From positions 22,756,001 to 22,816,000 of the forward strand of contig CM060733.1 in the NCBI GenBank assembly GCA_030704615.1: DNA of 60,000 nucleotides, in the 5' to 3' direction. Below are positions 27,863-36,126 of this stretch, in pieces (the stretch's first letter is position 1; each line of letters starts with the position of its first letter). A program made the translations under genes and the position numbers. Source of the DNA: Takakia lepidozioides. Its lineage: Eukaryota; Streptophyta; Takakiopsida; Takakiales; Takakiaceae. The notes beneath the pieces are model-generated. The model did no database searches. It saw only the letters and a program-made list of their open reading frames with translations, and was not told the DNA's origin.

Positions 27863-28354
27863 TCAGTTTGATCCACAGGTATCCTTAGGAATCCAATTCT
27901 TTACCAGTACAAGCTCTTCATGCATATGAGTGTAAACATTCACTTTCCTTTCCTCCCAGCCTTCAAACTCCACTCGTTTTATGGATAGCATTGCTATCAC
28001 ATAAACCAGTGTTGGTAACCAACGTGCTCTTCCTCTACAGGCCACTTGATAAATCTTTATCACTCCTTTCTCCAGACCCCACTCAGGATCTGCATCATGC
28101 ACTCTCTTAAGAATGTTTTCTTTGCAACCGTCTGGCAGTTCCAAGAACCTTTGAAAGAATTGTTTGGACAATCTTTCCTTCTCAGTTCCATAGGGAATTT
28201 GATTCACATCAAATTCTTTAATTCTCCAACCACCATGATCCCACCAGATGTCTGTCACATCTGGTTGTTCTTGACCCAGTTCCCCAGCATGGTCGCCAAA
28301 TGTCGAGCGGCTTTTACCCACCCATCCCTTTGCTATCCGAGGAGGGAACTCCAA
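27863..28354 (-). pseudogene. First leader ORF spanning LTR end and PBS (deleted gypsy copy)
   Basis: MEFPPRIAKGWVGKSRSTFG then WWDHGGWRIKEFDVNQI, homologous to copy C 34760-35260. As in copy C, the frame crosses the LTR/PBS junction without interruption. An early stop differs between the copies. Confidence 0.7.
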
Positions 28355-28880
28355 GATAGAAGAGTTGGATATCTCTAAGCACTCAGCCCGTTCAGAACAA
28401 TCAGTCAGGACCTACATATAATGTATCATGGTAGTGCTTCTTGTTTGTATTCCTTCTTGCCTTCATATCAGTATATTACCTTACTGTTTATATTTGAGTA
28501 ACAGATTGCTTCAGTAATCTATCAGGTTCCGATTGCTCAACCATTCATTCCACAGCTTTACTCAGTTATCTCTACACGGTGTGGGTAAGGAAGGTGTATC
28601 ATATTAATCTCCGTTCAGTATCAGGCCGTAGTGTCTTTAATCTGTTCCACAGTATGATTCTACAGCTTGCATGTATCAAGTATCGATCCAATCATCTTCC
28701 CATCTTCGCCGTGTTCCCTATCCTTGGTTCTGTTCCCGCTCTCCACTTCATATCTTCCACTCCTGACGAAGAAATGCTCCCCAAGAAGTGATCCCCTTCC
28801 TGTTGCTCCTCCGCCTAATCTACCCGCAAGCTGTTCTAACCACCTAACTAACTAACTGTCACCCCTGAAATAACATGTTC
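28299..28880 (-). repeat. LTR remnant of the deleted gypsy copy
   Basis: On the minus strand it ends GCCGCTCGACA at 28299, followed by TTTGGCGACCATGCTGGGG, the PBS region. The far end (28800-28880) resembles the copy D LTR at 48955-49030 (GTTAGTTAGGTGGTTAGAAC) more than the copy C LTR. It is truncated at about 28880. Confidence 0.75.
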
Positions 28881-29530
28881 CCTCTGTCTCCTCGGATTCG
28901 TCGGAGTCCGAGGAAGACACAGTGGACATTGATGCGGAGGAGAACCCGGAATACGAGTGAGTGCAAACATTGTAAGATTGCAAAGCCTTCTGGGTCATTT
29001 TTGTCAAACGAATTTCCCGACTGTGGTTCTCATTAGTCTCGTTGATGATTGTCATGTGCAGGATTGCAGGGTCCGGGTCGAAACATGTAGGGCCTACACT
29101 TCCTGCCAGGAAGAATGTCCCGTTCTTTGCGAGGGCCGACTTCATGACGAGCCCGGTGAGGGACTACTCCCTTCCTAGTTATGCAGCTAAACTCGCAAAT
29201 ACAGCGATTAGAAGAAGTGAGAATCCCAGTAAAGTAGAGCAGATTTTGGAGAGGGCTAGGGAGGACAGAAGGATAAGGAAAGAGTTGGCAGCAGCTCAGA
29301 CAGGTAGACGGGTACGAAAGTACATATGTGATTCAGCGGATGAGAGCGACGCAGACAGGCAGGAAGACGACCCAACGGAGGTGAGATGGACAGTTCCGCA
29401 AGGGGAAGATGGGATTTTCGAAAGCTTGGCCAACAAGCAGTCCGCTGGAGATGAGAAAGGCACTGAGGGGGTGGAGGCGGAGCAGGACAGTCTAGAACAG
29501 GATGAGGATTCGGATGATTTTCAAGATTAA
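28881..29530 (+). pseudogene. 3' exons of a second ParB/methyltransferase-type gene
   Basis: Exon 28881-28956 is acidic (SSDSSESEEDTVDIDAEENP) and ends at a GTGAGT donor. Exon 29062-29530 follows a TGTGCAG acceptor. The latter encodes NVPFFARADFMTSPVRDYSL, PSYAAKLANTAIRRSENPSK, and EVRWTVPQGEDGIFES, all closely matched by the minus-strand exon at 53773-54247. The upstream ParB and methyltransferase exons are missing, replaced by the inverted gypsy LTR. The acidic Ser/Glu-rich C-terminus ends at TAA 29528-29530. A palindrome array begins about 130 bp downstream. Confidence 0.7.
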
Positions 29531-29663
29531 TAGAATTTTAATGAAGTCTCTGTAAATGTAAATTCTCTTCCAGAGTATATAAAGGAAATTCTGCCCGACA
29601 TTCGTGACCCCTCTCCAGTGTGCATTCCAGCCACACAATCGCCCAAACCACGACGCTCCCAAA

Positions 29664-30352
29664 ATCAGAAATGGGGCACCGCATTTCCAAAACAGGGGAG
29701 GGACTAAATTTTCCATTTCAATGTTGGCAGAATAAAAAGTAATCGGCCGATTGGAAATGCGGTGCCGCATTTCCAAAATTTCCTTTGTCCACACGCCAGT
29801 TTTGGCCTCTCCCGCTCATTGCATGGATGCCACCACGCTTACAGAGGTCGAACAAGGAGGTCGAACAAGGAGGTCGAGATGGCGGAATTGGAAATGCGGT
29901 GCCGCATTTCCATATTGGGGATGGTCGTTGTTCGAACTGCAGGCCCATCAGCAAAAATTGGCACCGCATTCCATTGTAAAAAAAAAGTCGATGACGGACA
30001 TGGAAATGCGGCGCCGCATTTCCAGAACGGACATCGCAATTTGTCCATTTGCAGACCCTCTCACGGAAATGCGGTAACGCATTCCATCGCGTTGGTCGGA
30101 AATGGCACACTTTTCGAAGTGTTGGACGGAAATGCGGCACCGCATTCCCTTGTCCAAAAAGAAGTTTCCATTGCCAAGCTGGAAATGCGTCGCCGCATTT
30201 GCAATGCCAATCTCGTTGTCTGTCCAATTTATAGACCCGTGTTGGTATTTCATGTACCTGGACGGAAATGATGCACCGCATTTCATTGTCCGACACTGAA
30301 ATGCGGTTCATACATTTCCATGTCGGCGTGGAAATTCGGCACCGCATTTCGA
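29664..30352. repeat. Second palindrome array (about 11 units, irregular spacing)
   Basis: GGAAATGCGGYRCCGCATTTCC-type palindromes or near copies lie near 29669, 29754, 29889, 30001, 30065, 30129, 30181, 30264, 30297 and 30330, with a half-unit near 29957. Spacing is 50-135 bp with no fixed period, unlike the 0.7-2.4 kb array. It lies between the 3' end of the ParB/methyltransferase paralogue and the minus-strand FRN gene. Confidence 0.88.
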
Positions 30353-30606
30353 TGCCGACATGGCGTTACTCTGGTATATTCTTGACACATGACTCTCATA
30401 CCGGTTACTCTGCTATATTCATCCGGACAGACACATTGTAGAAATGAGACATCAAATCGTAAACAGTGGGCCAATTCCGACAGTTATTCAACAGAATGAA
30501 ACACAATCATACAGAAGTGAGGTACGATGGGTTTATTGATCGGACACGATGTCTCACATTTACCAACTGCAGACAAAACTAAGCCCTTCCTCCTTCTACA
30601 TGGGCT
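30353..30606. other. No gene; short direct repeat
   Basis: A block of GTTACTCTG(G/C)TATATTC occurs twice near 30365 and 30404. Otherwise featureless up to the 3' end of the minus-strand FRN gene. Confidence 0.5.
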
Positions 30607-31308
30607 TCACCAAGTCGACGGAACTTTGATACCCCTCAAAACAAGCTCATCACTGCTGCGGCACCTCGAGGTAAACTGCAATTCGGTCGTTCTGCTGCCC
30701 TTGCTGGAGCCGACGACAATGTCATGTCCATCAATGATACCACCATCATACATTGACAAGGTCACTGTGGGCCTCATGTGCCCGTGCGATTCGTCTTCGC
30801 AACTCAGCCGAATGTCTCCATACACTGGAAGAGCGGAGTGATCTGCACGTATATAGTTTTCCCCGGTGCCGTCCTCCCTGGTCCACTGGCAGCAGTTCCA
30901 GCGCCAAAGCGAGGCCGTGCGTGATCTGTCCGGCATCCCTTTCCAGCTTGGTATATCGAGGTCAACAATTTTCAGGACCCACGGACCGCATTGACCCTCG
31001 CCCTCACCTCGCTCAAAGCGGTAATAGCCCTCCAGATACTCCATTGCGCGCAAAGACTCTTGCTTGATTCCAGCAGCGTCTGTGAAAACAGAGAGCCAGA
31101 CAATGATGTCTCCTGATTCTGGTTTGAACATAGCATAATCGTGGCCATGATAAGGGCAATCGGCTGGATTTCGGCGGCACGGCATCCTTGAAAAAGAGTA
31201 GCGGAGTACGCTCAATAACAGCAGCTCCCGGATGGAGGAGGAGCAGCGCGGTGGCTGGAAAAAGTTCAAGCTAACGCTGCAATTCCTCACAAACACTCCA
31301 GGGCACAT
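30607..31308 (-). CDS. FRN-family protein, divergent paralogue
   Basis: A 233-codon frame on the minus strand. From about residue 42 it parallels the other FRN copies. CRRNPADCPYHGHDYAMF corresponds to CFRNRDDCPFGGIDYAMY, LWRWNCCQWTREDGTGENY to LLRWNCCHWTW...ETY, and IDGHDIVV...DELVLRGIKVP to EGQDIVV...HELVLRAVEVP. The N-terminal 40 residues are hydrophobic and Ser/Leu-rich, perhaps non-coding. Intact and clearly diverged from the other copies, with conserved Cys/Trp positions, it suggests a functional protein. It is convergent with the copy at 31602-32303. Confidence 0.6.
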   Translation of the reverse strand: MCPGVFVRNCSVSLNFFQPPRCSSSIRELLLLSVLRYSFSRMPCRRNPADCPYHGHDYAMFKPESGDIIVWLSVFTDAAGIKQESLRAMEYLEGYYRFERGEGEGQCGPWVLKIVDLDIPSWKGMPDRSRTASLWRWNCCQWTREDGTGENYIRADHSALPVYGDIRLSCEDESHGHMRPTVTLSMYDGGIIDGHDIVVGSSKGSRTTELQFTSRCRSSDELVLRGIKVPSTW

Positions 31309-31601
31309 TTAAATTTCCCCCTACAGGATCCTGGACCGATGAAGATTGGCTGCTTCATGAATGTAGCCGTTTCAGTTTTCTACCCTGCCATGCAAACTAT
31401 GGGCACTCACTGCCAGGTGGGCCGATAGCCACTGGACTTGACGAAGTCCATCCCCTCTTCGATGTAAATGCGGCGCCGAATTTCCATCCGGGGGGATGGA
31501 CTTCGGTGGCAGATCTCAAACTATAACTTGTTGATGAGAAAGATGTATGGGTTCATCCACCGCCGGCGTGATGAACACGTTCCACCTCCGTCGGTGGGTA
31601 C
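31309..31601. other. Short intergenic stretch with one palindrome
   Basis: Between the FRN genes. Contains GTAAATGCGGCGCCGAATTT at about 31461, a variant palindrome of the same family as at 6337. No other gene seen. Confidence 0.6.
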
Positions 31602-32303
31602 GTGGGACCCAGATGCTCCATTATTGGAGGCCGGACTGCTCTTCCGCTTCGCATCATTCCAAAATCTAAGGGCTTCGTAGCTGTCCGCAAGGTCATTGTC
31701 ATCTGCATCCAAGTTGTCCTCAGGTCCTCCTTTGCAAGGATGTCGTGCTTCCGGAACCGGGATGACTGCCCATTTGGAGGCATCGATTATGCAATGTATT
31801 CGGCCACATCGGGAGACATTGTTATCTGGTACACAGATTACACAGAAGATACTGGTTCGATTGTGGAAACATTGGTGGCTTTTGAGTATATTCTAGGCCA
31901 CTACGCCTTCGAGCAGGGTGACGATCTTGGTCTGAGGAGTCCGTGGCTCCTGCGCATCCTCGATTCCGATTTTCCCAGCTACGACGGTCACCCATGCAGA
32001 AGAAGGCGCACTGCTATGCTGTTGCGATGGAACTGCTGCCACTGGACGTGGGTGGACTCCATCGGAGAGACCTATTCTCCTGAAGGAATGCGCTCCTCTT
32101 TTCCATTGTATGGGGACATTCGCATTGGTGTGGACGACGAAAACGTGAAGATTTCCATATTCGATGGTGGTATGATTGAAGGGCAGGACATTGTGGTGAA
32201 CATCACTAGGGGCGGTACAACGGCTGCAATCAACTTTACATGGAGGAGCCCCATGACTCATGAGCTAGTTCTGAGAGCAGTCGAAGTCCCATTGACAACG
32301 TGA
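31602..32303 (+). CDS. FRN-family protein, copy 2 (probably complete)
   Basis: The open frame begins at 31602, and the ATG at 31740 precedes SCFRNRDDCPFGG and is the most likely start, giving 187 residues. It has all features described for copy 1: N-terminal DCP, the acidic/aromatic stretch, the WNCCHWTW core and the beta-rich C-terminus. It differs from copy 1 by only about a dozen substitutions over more than 1 kb that includes the 3' flank. About 340 bp downstream it reaches the CATGAGC terminus. Function unknown; its repeated association with palindromes and this terminus suggests a transposon-encoded protein. Confidence 0.65.
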   Translation: MGPRCSIIGGRTALPLRIIPKSKGFVAVRKVIVICIQVVLRSSFARMSCFRNRDDCPFGGIDYAMYSATSGDIVIWYTDYTEDTGSIVETLVAFEYILGHYAFEQGDDLGLRSPWLLRILDSDFPSYDGHPCRRRRTAMLLRWNCCHWTWVDSIGETYSPEGMRSSFPLYGDIRIGVDDENVKISIFDGGMIEGQDIVVNITRGGTTAAINFTWRSPMTHELVLRAVEVPLTT

Positions 32304-32638
32304 CTTGTATTCAGTAGGCACAGGGCTAAAGATTTGATTGCACAATCAGCACAGTAGATGTGCTTCAAATGCAATTCATGTGGATCAATAAAACCTCATT
32401 GTGCCCTCTTTTTATTCTATTCTGTGTCCATCGTTCCCAGAATGCGTCATTGCTCATTTCGTTTGGGATTGGGAGTGTGGGTGGATTTTGCAAGTGGCTG
32501 GTAGGCTGAAATGGGCCCCCATTGTACAGAGCAGTACCACCCTACCATTCGCGAAACATTGCCTTTCAATATATAATTCTAAATAACATTGTCGAACCTC
32601 CTTCATCGGGAGGTCCTTCTCCCCCTATGACCGTGGCA
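32304..32638 (+). other. 3' flank of FRN copy 2
   Basis: Nearly identical to 26105-26439, including the AATAAA-containing stretch near 32388. No other gene. Confidence 0.6.
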
Positions 32639-32757
32639 CCCTAAACCCTATTCCCGCGGACACTCATTTCCGGAAAATAGTGCTGCTCATGTTTTTTTCC
32701 ACACTTACGACTCTGCTCATGGCTCATGGCTCATGAAATAGCAGCCCCCTCATGAAA
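32639..32757. repeat. CATGAGC-rich terminus fused to kinase gene
   Basis: CCCTAAACCCTATTCCCGCG ... GCTCATGGCTCATGAAATAG, then CAGCCCCC at about 32745-32752. It joins directly to the 3' coding end of the minus-strand kinase pseudogene (VKRFMR|). It has the same end sequence as 26571 and 53553. Confidence 0.7.
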
Positions 32758-33789
32758 CGCTTCACAACATTTTCTAGTTTGTACCGCAACTCTACTGTGT
32801 CTACACACAAGTTTTCCAGAGCGGAAGTTTTCCAGTAGACATATCGTTGAACAGGCTTGCATCGAACGTATTACCCCCATTTGTTGCCTGGGCTATCTTC
32901 CCAATTGCAAAGGTCTCTGATGGCACGGTTAGAGGGGGCCTACAAGGTGTGCCATATGACTGGTTGATGGCTACATTACGAACAATTGCCATTTCAGGTG
33001 CAATCCACCATCTATGTGCGAGAGTCTTTATCATCTTGTCTCTGCTCTTGAAAATGTACAACGTGGTTTTTGGGTCATCCGTCGTGGAGGCCATCCCCCA
33101 ATCGCATACCCCGATGTACACATCTTCAGACCCTTGTGGAAAATGCAACAAGATGTTGTCGGGGGACATGTCGTTGTGCAAGAGGTGGGATTATGGACGT
33201 TGAGCATGATGTGCAAAAGTGCCCATGCCAATTGGGTGCGATTCTGTCGGAATCGAACCAGTCGGTTGACCTCCTGCATTTCCTCCTCCGTCCCTCGTCG
33301 TTCCATTAACTCCCTATTATCCCGATCATTCCCCCATTTCCTGTCAATACTCAACCTTGATCGTATGGTCCTCCCATTCCACCAATGTGTGTAATCTTCA
33401 TTTCGACATGGATGCAATGCAAAATACTTTATGATGCCGAAATGATGGAACTTTACAGCCAACGCCTCATTGTTATGTTGGACTTTGGCAAGCTCAACAT
33501 TTGTTTCCCTGGGCGTTTTCCCTACTAGCTCCCAAGATGGAGGAATGAATTGATCCCCAACAATTCTAACCCTTTGAATTGTACCATACCCTCCCTGTTT
33601 GGGCGTGTCGAGTTGTTGTACCTTTGTGTTTGTGGATATGTATCTCACGTTCAATGCCGCATCCGCGGATGAGGACCATGCCTTCCATGGGAGTGGTTTC
33701 GTACGTCGTTTGGTGTGGGCTTTTGCCATGTCAGACTACCAATCCACAAGCACAAACAACTCCTCCTCCGAAGTTGGCATGCGACCTTC
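32758..33789 (-). pseudogene. Protein kinase-like gene, 3' part (disrupted)
   Basis: Kinase motifs are visible on the minus strand: a Gly-rich loop GGYGTIQRVRI; Lys in EALAVKFHHFG; catalytic loop HNDMSPDNILL (His-x-Asp...Asn, with Asn replacing Arg of HRD); CDWG in place of DFG; and WWIAPEMA as the APE motif. The gene is broken by an in-frame TAG just before MAKAHTKRRTKPLPW, a frameshift near 33190 between helix E and the catalytic loop, a frameshift near 32805, the CATGAGC terminus at its 3' end, and gypsy copy C at its 5' side. The part upstream of copy C is at 47208-47324. Origin unclear; kinase-like genes of this kind may themselves be repeated. Confidence 0.75.
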
Positions 33790-33794
33790 AGCTA
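33790..33794. repeat. Left target-site duplication AGCTA of copy C
   Basis: AGCTA precedes TGTTAG at 33795 and recurs at 47208-47212 after ...CGCGACA. Five bp is the standard length for Ty3/gypsy integrases. Removing the element rejoins the kinase-locus frame (PIAEGRMPTSEEE on the minus strand). Confidence 0.93.
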
Positions 33795-34822
33795 TGTTAG
33801 AGGACTGTAGGGGACTTAGACACTTATACGGGATCTGTAGGGTACCCTTAATTTTTGCACAGACTGAGACAAACAGGAACCTTAGGGGTGACAGCAGAGC
33901 ACTGTAGAAGGGGGTTACACAACCCACACAGCCCACACAGCCGTCACAGCCGACACAGCCCACACAGCCCGACACAGCCGACACAGCCCACACAGCCCGA
34001 CACAGCCGTCACAGCCCACACAGCCCACACAGCCGTCACAGCCAACACAGCCCGTCACAGCCGTCACAGCCCACACAGCCCGTCATAGTCGTCACAGCCC
34101 ACACAGCCCACACAGCCCGTCACAGTCGTCACAGCAGACACAGCCCACACAGCCAGTCACAGCCCGCATAGCCACACAGCCAGTCACAGCCCGACACAGC
34201 CAAACACAGCCAGTCACCGCTTGACACAGCTGTCACGATAATAGGGAACGAAGAGTAGGACAGGGAACGACTGTGGGGAACAACACCAGAGAAGGGAACA
34301 TGTTAGTTCACATACGACGGTTAGAGAGGGAAACGGTTAGAACCGCGGATAGGAGGATAAAGGGAAGAACGGGGATTATGATGAGATCATTATTCGGGGA
34401 GGACTTGGGAGTCAGGCGGAAGCGGAGATCGGAGAGCACGATGAAGGAGGATTAGTAGATGCTTGTTAGATGCAAAGCCGTAGGGATATTGTAGAGGAGA
34501 ATAGAGATACAATGGCTTCGGCCTGATACCTGATAAATCATAATCTGATATTTATACGATACAATCACACTGTGTAGAGAGATCTGAGTGAAGCTGTGGA
34601 TTGAATGGAGGAGTGAAGGAAACTAATACGTAATTATCAATGGTAAGGTAGCTAAGATGAATGCGAAAAGGGAAACAAATAGGAAACACCCCCATGATAC
34701 ACTAGCTGTAGGTCATGACTGATTGTTCTGCGCGGGCTGAGTACTTAGAGATTTCCAACTCTTCTATCTTGGAGTTTCCGCCTCGGATAGCGAAGGGATG
34801 GGTGAGTAAAAGCCGCGCGACA
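33795..34822 (+). repeat. 5' LTR of copy C
   Basis: TGTTAGAGGACTGTAGGGG ... AAAAGCCGCGCGACA. Near its start lies GGGTACCCTTAATTTTTGCA. From about 33915 to 34230 it contains an irregular array of CACAGCC/CACAGTC units. Matches 46170-47207. Confidence 0.95.
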
Positions 34823-35410
34823 TTTGGCGACCATACTGGGGAACTGGGACATGAACAACCAGATGTGACAGGCATCTGGTGGGATCATGGTGGTTGGACC
34901 ATTAAAGAATTTGAAGTGAATCAAATTCCCTGTGAAACGAAGGAAGAAAGATTGTCCAAACAGTTCTTTCAAAGGTTCTTGGAATTGCCAGACGGATGTA
35001 AAGAAAATATTCTTAAACGAGTGCATGATGCTGATCCAGAATGGGGTCTGGAGAAAGGAGTGATAAAGATTTATCAGGTAGCCTGTAGAGGAAGAGCACG
35101 TTGGTTACCAACATTGGTTTATGTGATAGCATTGCTATCCATTAAACGAGTAGAGTTTGAAGGCTGGGAAGAAAGAAAGGTGAATGTTTATACTCATATG
35201 CATGAAGAGCTTGTACTGGTAAAGAATTGGATTCCAAAGGATATTTTGTGGATCAAACTCACACCAAGAACAGCTTTTCAGACTTGTTTGCCATATGGTT
35301 ATATGGTAACGGAGACTTCAAGTATAGCCAAGGGTGCATTGAAGCTTGAAAGAAATCCAGGCATATACGAGAGATATTACAGAAGAGAGTTTTGGTTATT
35401 GCCACATTAA
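34715..35410 (+). CDS. Leader ORF 1 of copy C, crossing LTR/PBS
   Basis: ATG at 34715 lies within the 5' LTR, and the frame reads through the LTR end and the PBS to 35410, 231 codons. The protein is rich in charged and Trp residues (WWDHGGWTIKEFEVNQI, ARWLPTLVYVIALLSIKRVEF, KNWIPKDILWIKLTPRT) and not recognised. The same frame is conserved in the inverted copy at 27863-28354, including the part over the PBS. That argues it is translated from an RNA starting upstream in the LTR. It precedes leader ORF 2 by 23 bp. Confidence 0.6.
   Translation: MTDCSARAEYLEISNSSILEFPPRIAKGWVSKSRATFGDHTGELGHEQPDVTGIWWDHGGWTIKEFEVNQIPCETKEERLSKQFFQRFLELPDGCKENILKRVHDADPEWGLEKGVIKIYQVACRGRARWLPTLVYVIALLSIKRVEFEGWEERKVNVYTHMHEELVLVKNWIPKDILWIKLTPRTAFQTCLPYGYMVTETSSIAKGALKLERNPGIYERYYRREFWLLPH
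34823..34842 (+). promoter_or_regulatory. Primer-binding site of copy C
   Basis: TTTGGCGACCATACTGGGGA starts at the first base after the LTR. A TGGCG...GGGGA element one or two bases after CA is usual for plant gypsy elements. I do not assign the tRNA. The deleted copy has TTTGGCGACCATGCTGGGG at the same place. Confidence 0.8.
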
Positions 35411-35433
35411 AAAAGAAATGAAAGACATGGGAC

Positions 35434-36126
35434 ATGAGTGATGAAAGAGAAGCTAGACGACAAAGATATTCATTAAAAAGGGAAAGCTATCTGAAAGCTA
35501 ATTATCCATATCTTTGGGAGAGAGGAATAGACATAGGGGAATCATCTGGACCTCTCACACCATCAAGATCAAAAAGTGCATCACCTATACCGGAAGAACT
35601 AGAGTTGGATGCCACTCCTTCTGTTTCTTTGCAAGAAAGATTAAGGGAATTGGTACAGGAAGAAGATCAATCAAGAGGTGAAAGATCTGAGGTACATCCT
35701 TGGATAAAAGATTTGACAGAAATCTTTGATAAAAGTTGGCATGGAACACCAAAAGCAGGAACTCCAGTTTCTGAAGCAGAAGATGAAGAAGGAGATGAGG
35801 ATGTGGCAGAGCCAACGGAGAGTTCAGACTCTCCAACACCATTACAGTTGAGTTACATGAGTGAAGAAGAAACCCAAGGGCAGAACTTGAATGATGAAAA
35901 CAGAGAGAAGAAATTGGAAGAGGAAGAATATGAAGAAGTAGACCCAACAGCTGAGGTTGAGACTACAACCAGGACATCCCAACCCGTTGGACCTGGATCA
36001 AGTGGAGCACTTGGATCACAGGCCAACGAAGGTGTCGGCTCAGGGGGATCAGGCGGGCTGCCTGGATCTGGCTCTGGGGGACAGGGAGTGTGGGAAGTAG
36101 TGCAACTGAAGCTGGGAATACTGTGA
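35434..36126 (+). CDS. Leader ORF 2 of copy C (Gag N-terminal extension)
   Basis: MSDEREARRQRYSLKRESYL, then an acidic Pro/Ser/Glu-rich region and a Gly-rich tail, 230 codons. It overlaps the next frame (36090-) by 37 bp, so it probably continues into Gag by a single-base difference. The N-terminal charged region is shared with the inverted copy. No catalytic domain. Confidence 0.6.
   Translation: MSDEREARRQRYSLKRESYLKANYPYLWERGIDIGESSGPLTPSRSKSASPIPEELELDATPSVSLQERLRELVQEEDQSRGERSEVHPWIKDLTEIFDKSWHGTPKAGTPVSEAEDEEGDEDVAEPTESSDSPTPLQLSYMSEEETQGQNLNDENREKKLEEEEYEEVDPTAEVETTTRTSQPVGPGSSGALGSQANEGVGSGGSGGLPGSGSGGQGVWEVVQLKLGIL

Larger units (their letters stand above)
26572..28880 (-). mobile_element. 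Inverted, internally deleted gypsy copy (C-family)
   Basis: Read on the minus strand: LTR remnant (28880-28299), PBS region, leader ORF, second ORF, then a deletion joining the second ORF to the protease C-terminus and RT start, ending at 26572. Compared with copy C, about 2.4 kb corresponding to 35.8-38.2 kb is absent, removing capsid, zinc knuckles and the protease active site. The right side is truncated inside the LTR next to the ParB/methyltransferase exon, and the left is cut by the CATGAGC terminus. Confidence 0.85.

Noticed and set aside
33855-34088. Thr/Pro/His-rich frames over the CACAGCC arrays (also 41603-41938 and 46229-46633)
   Set aside because: Low-complexity translation of the array in LTRs and adjacent sequence; no conservation beyond the repeat.
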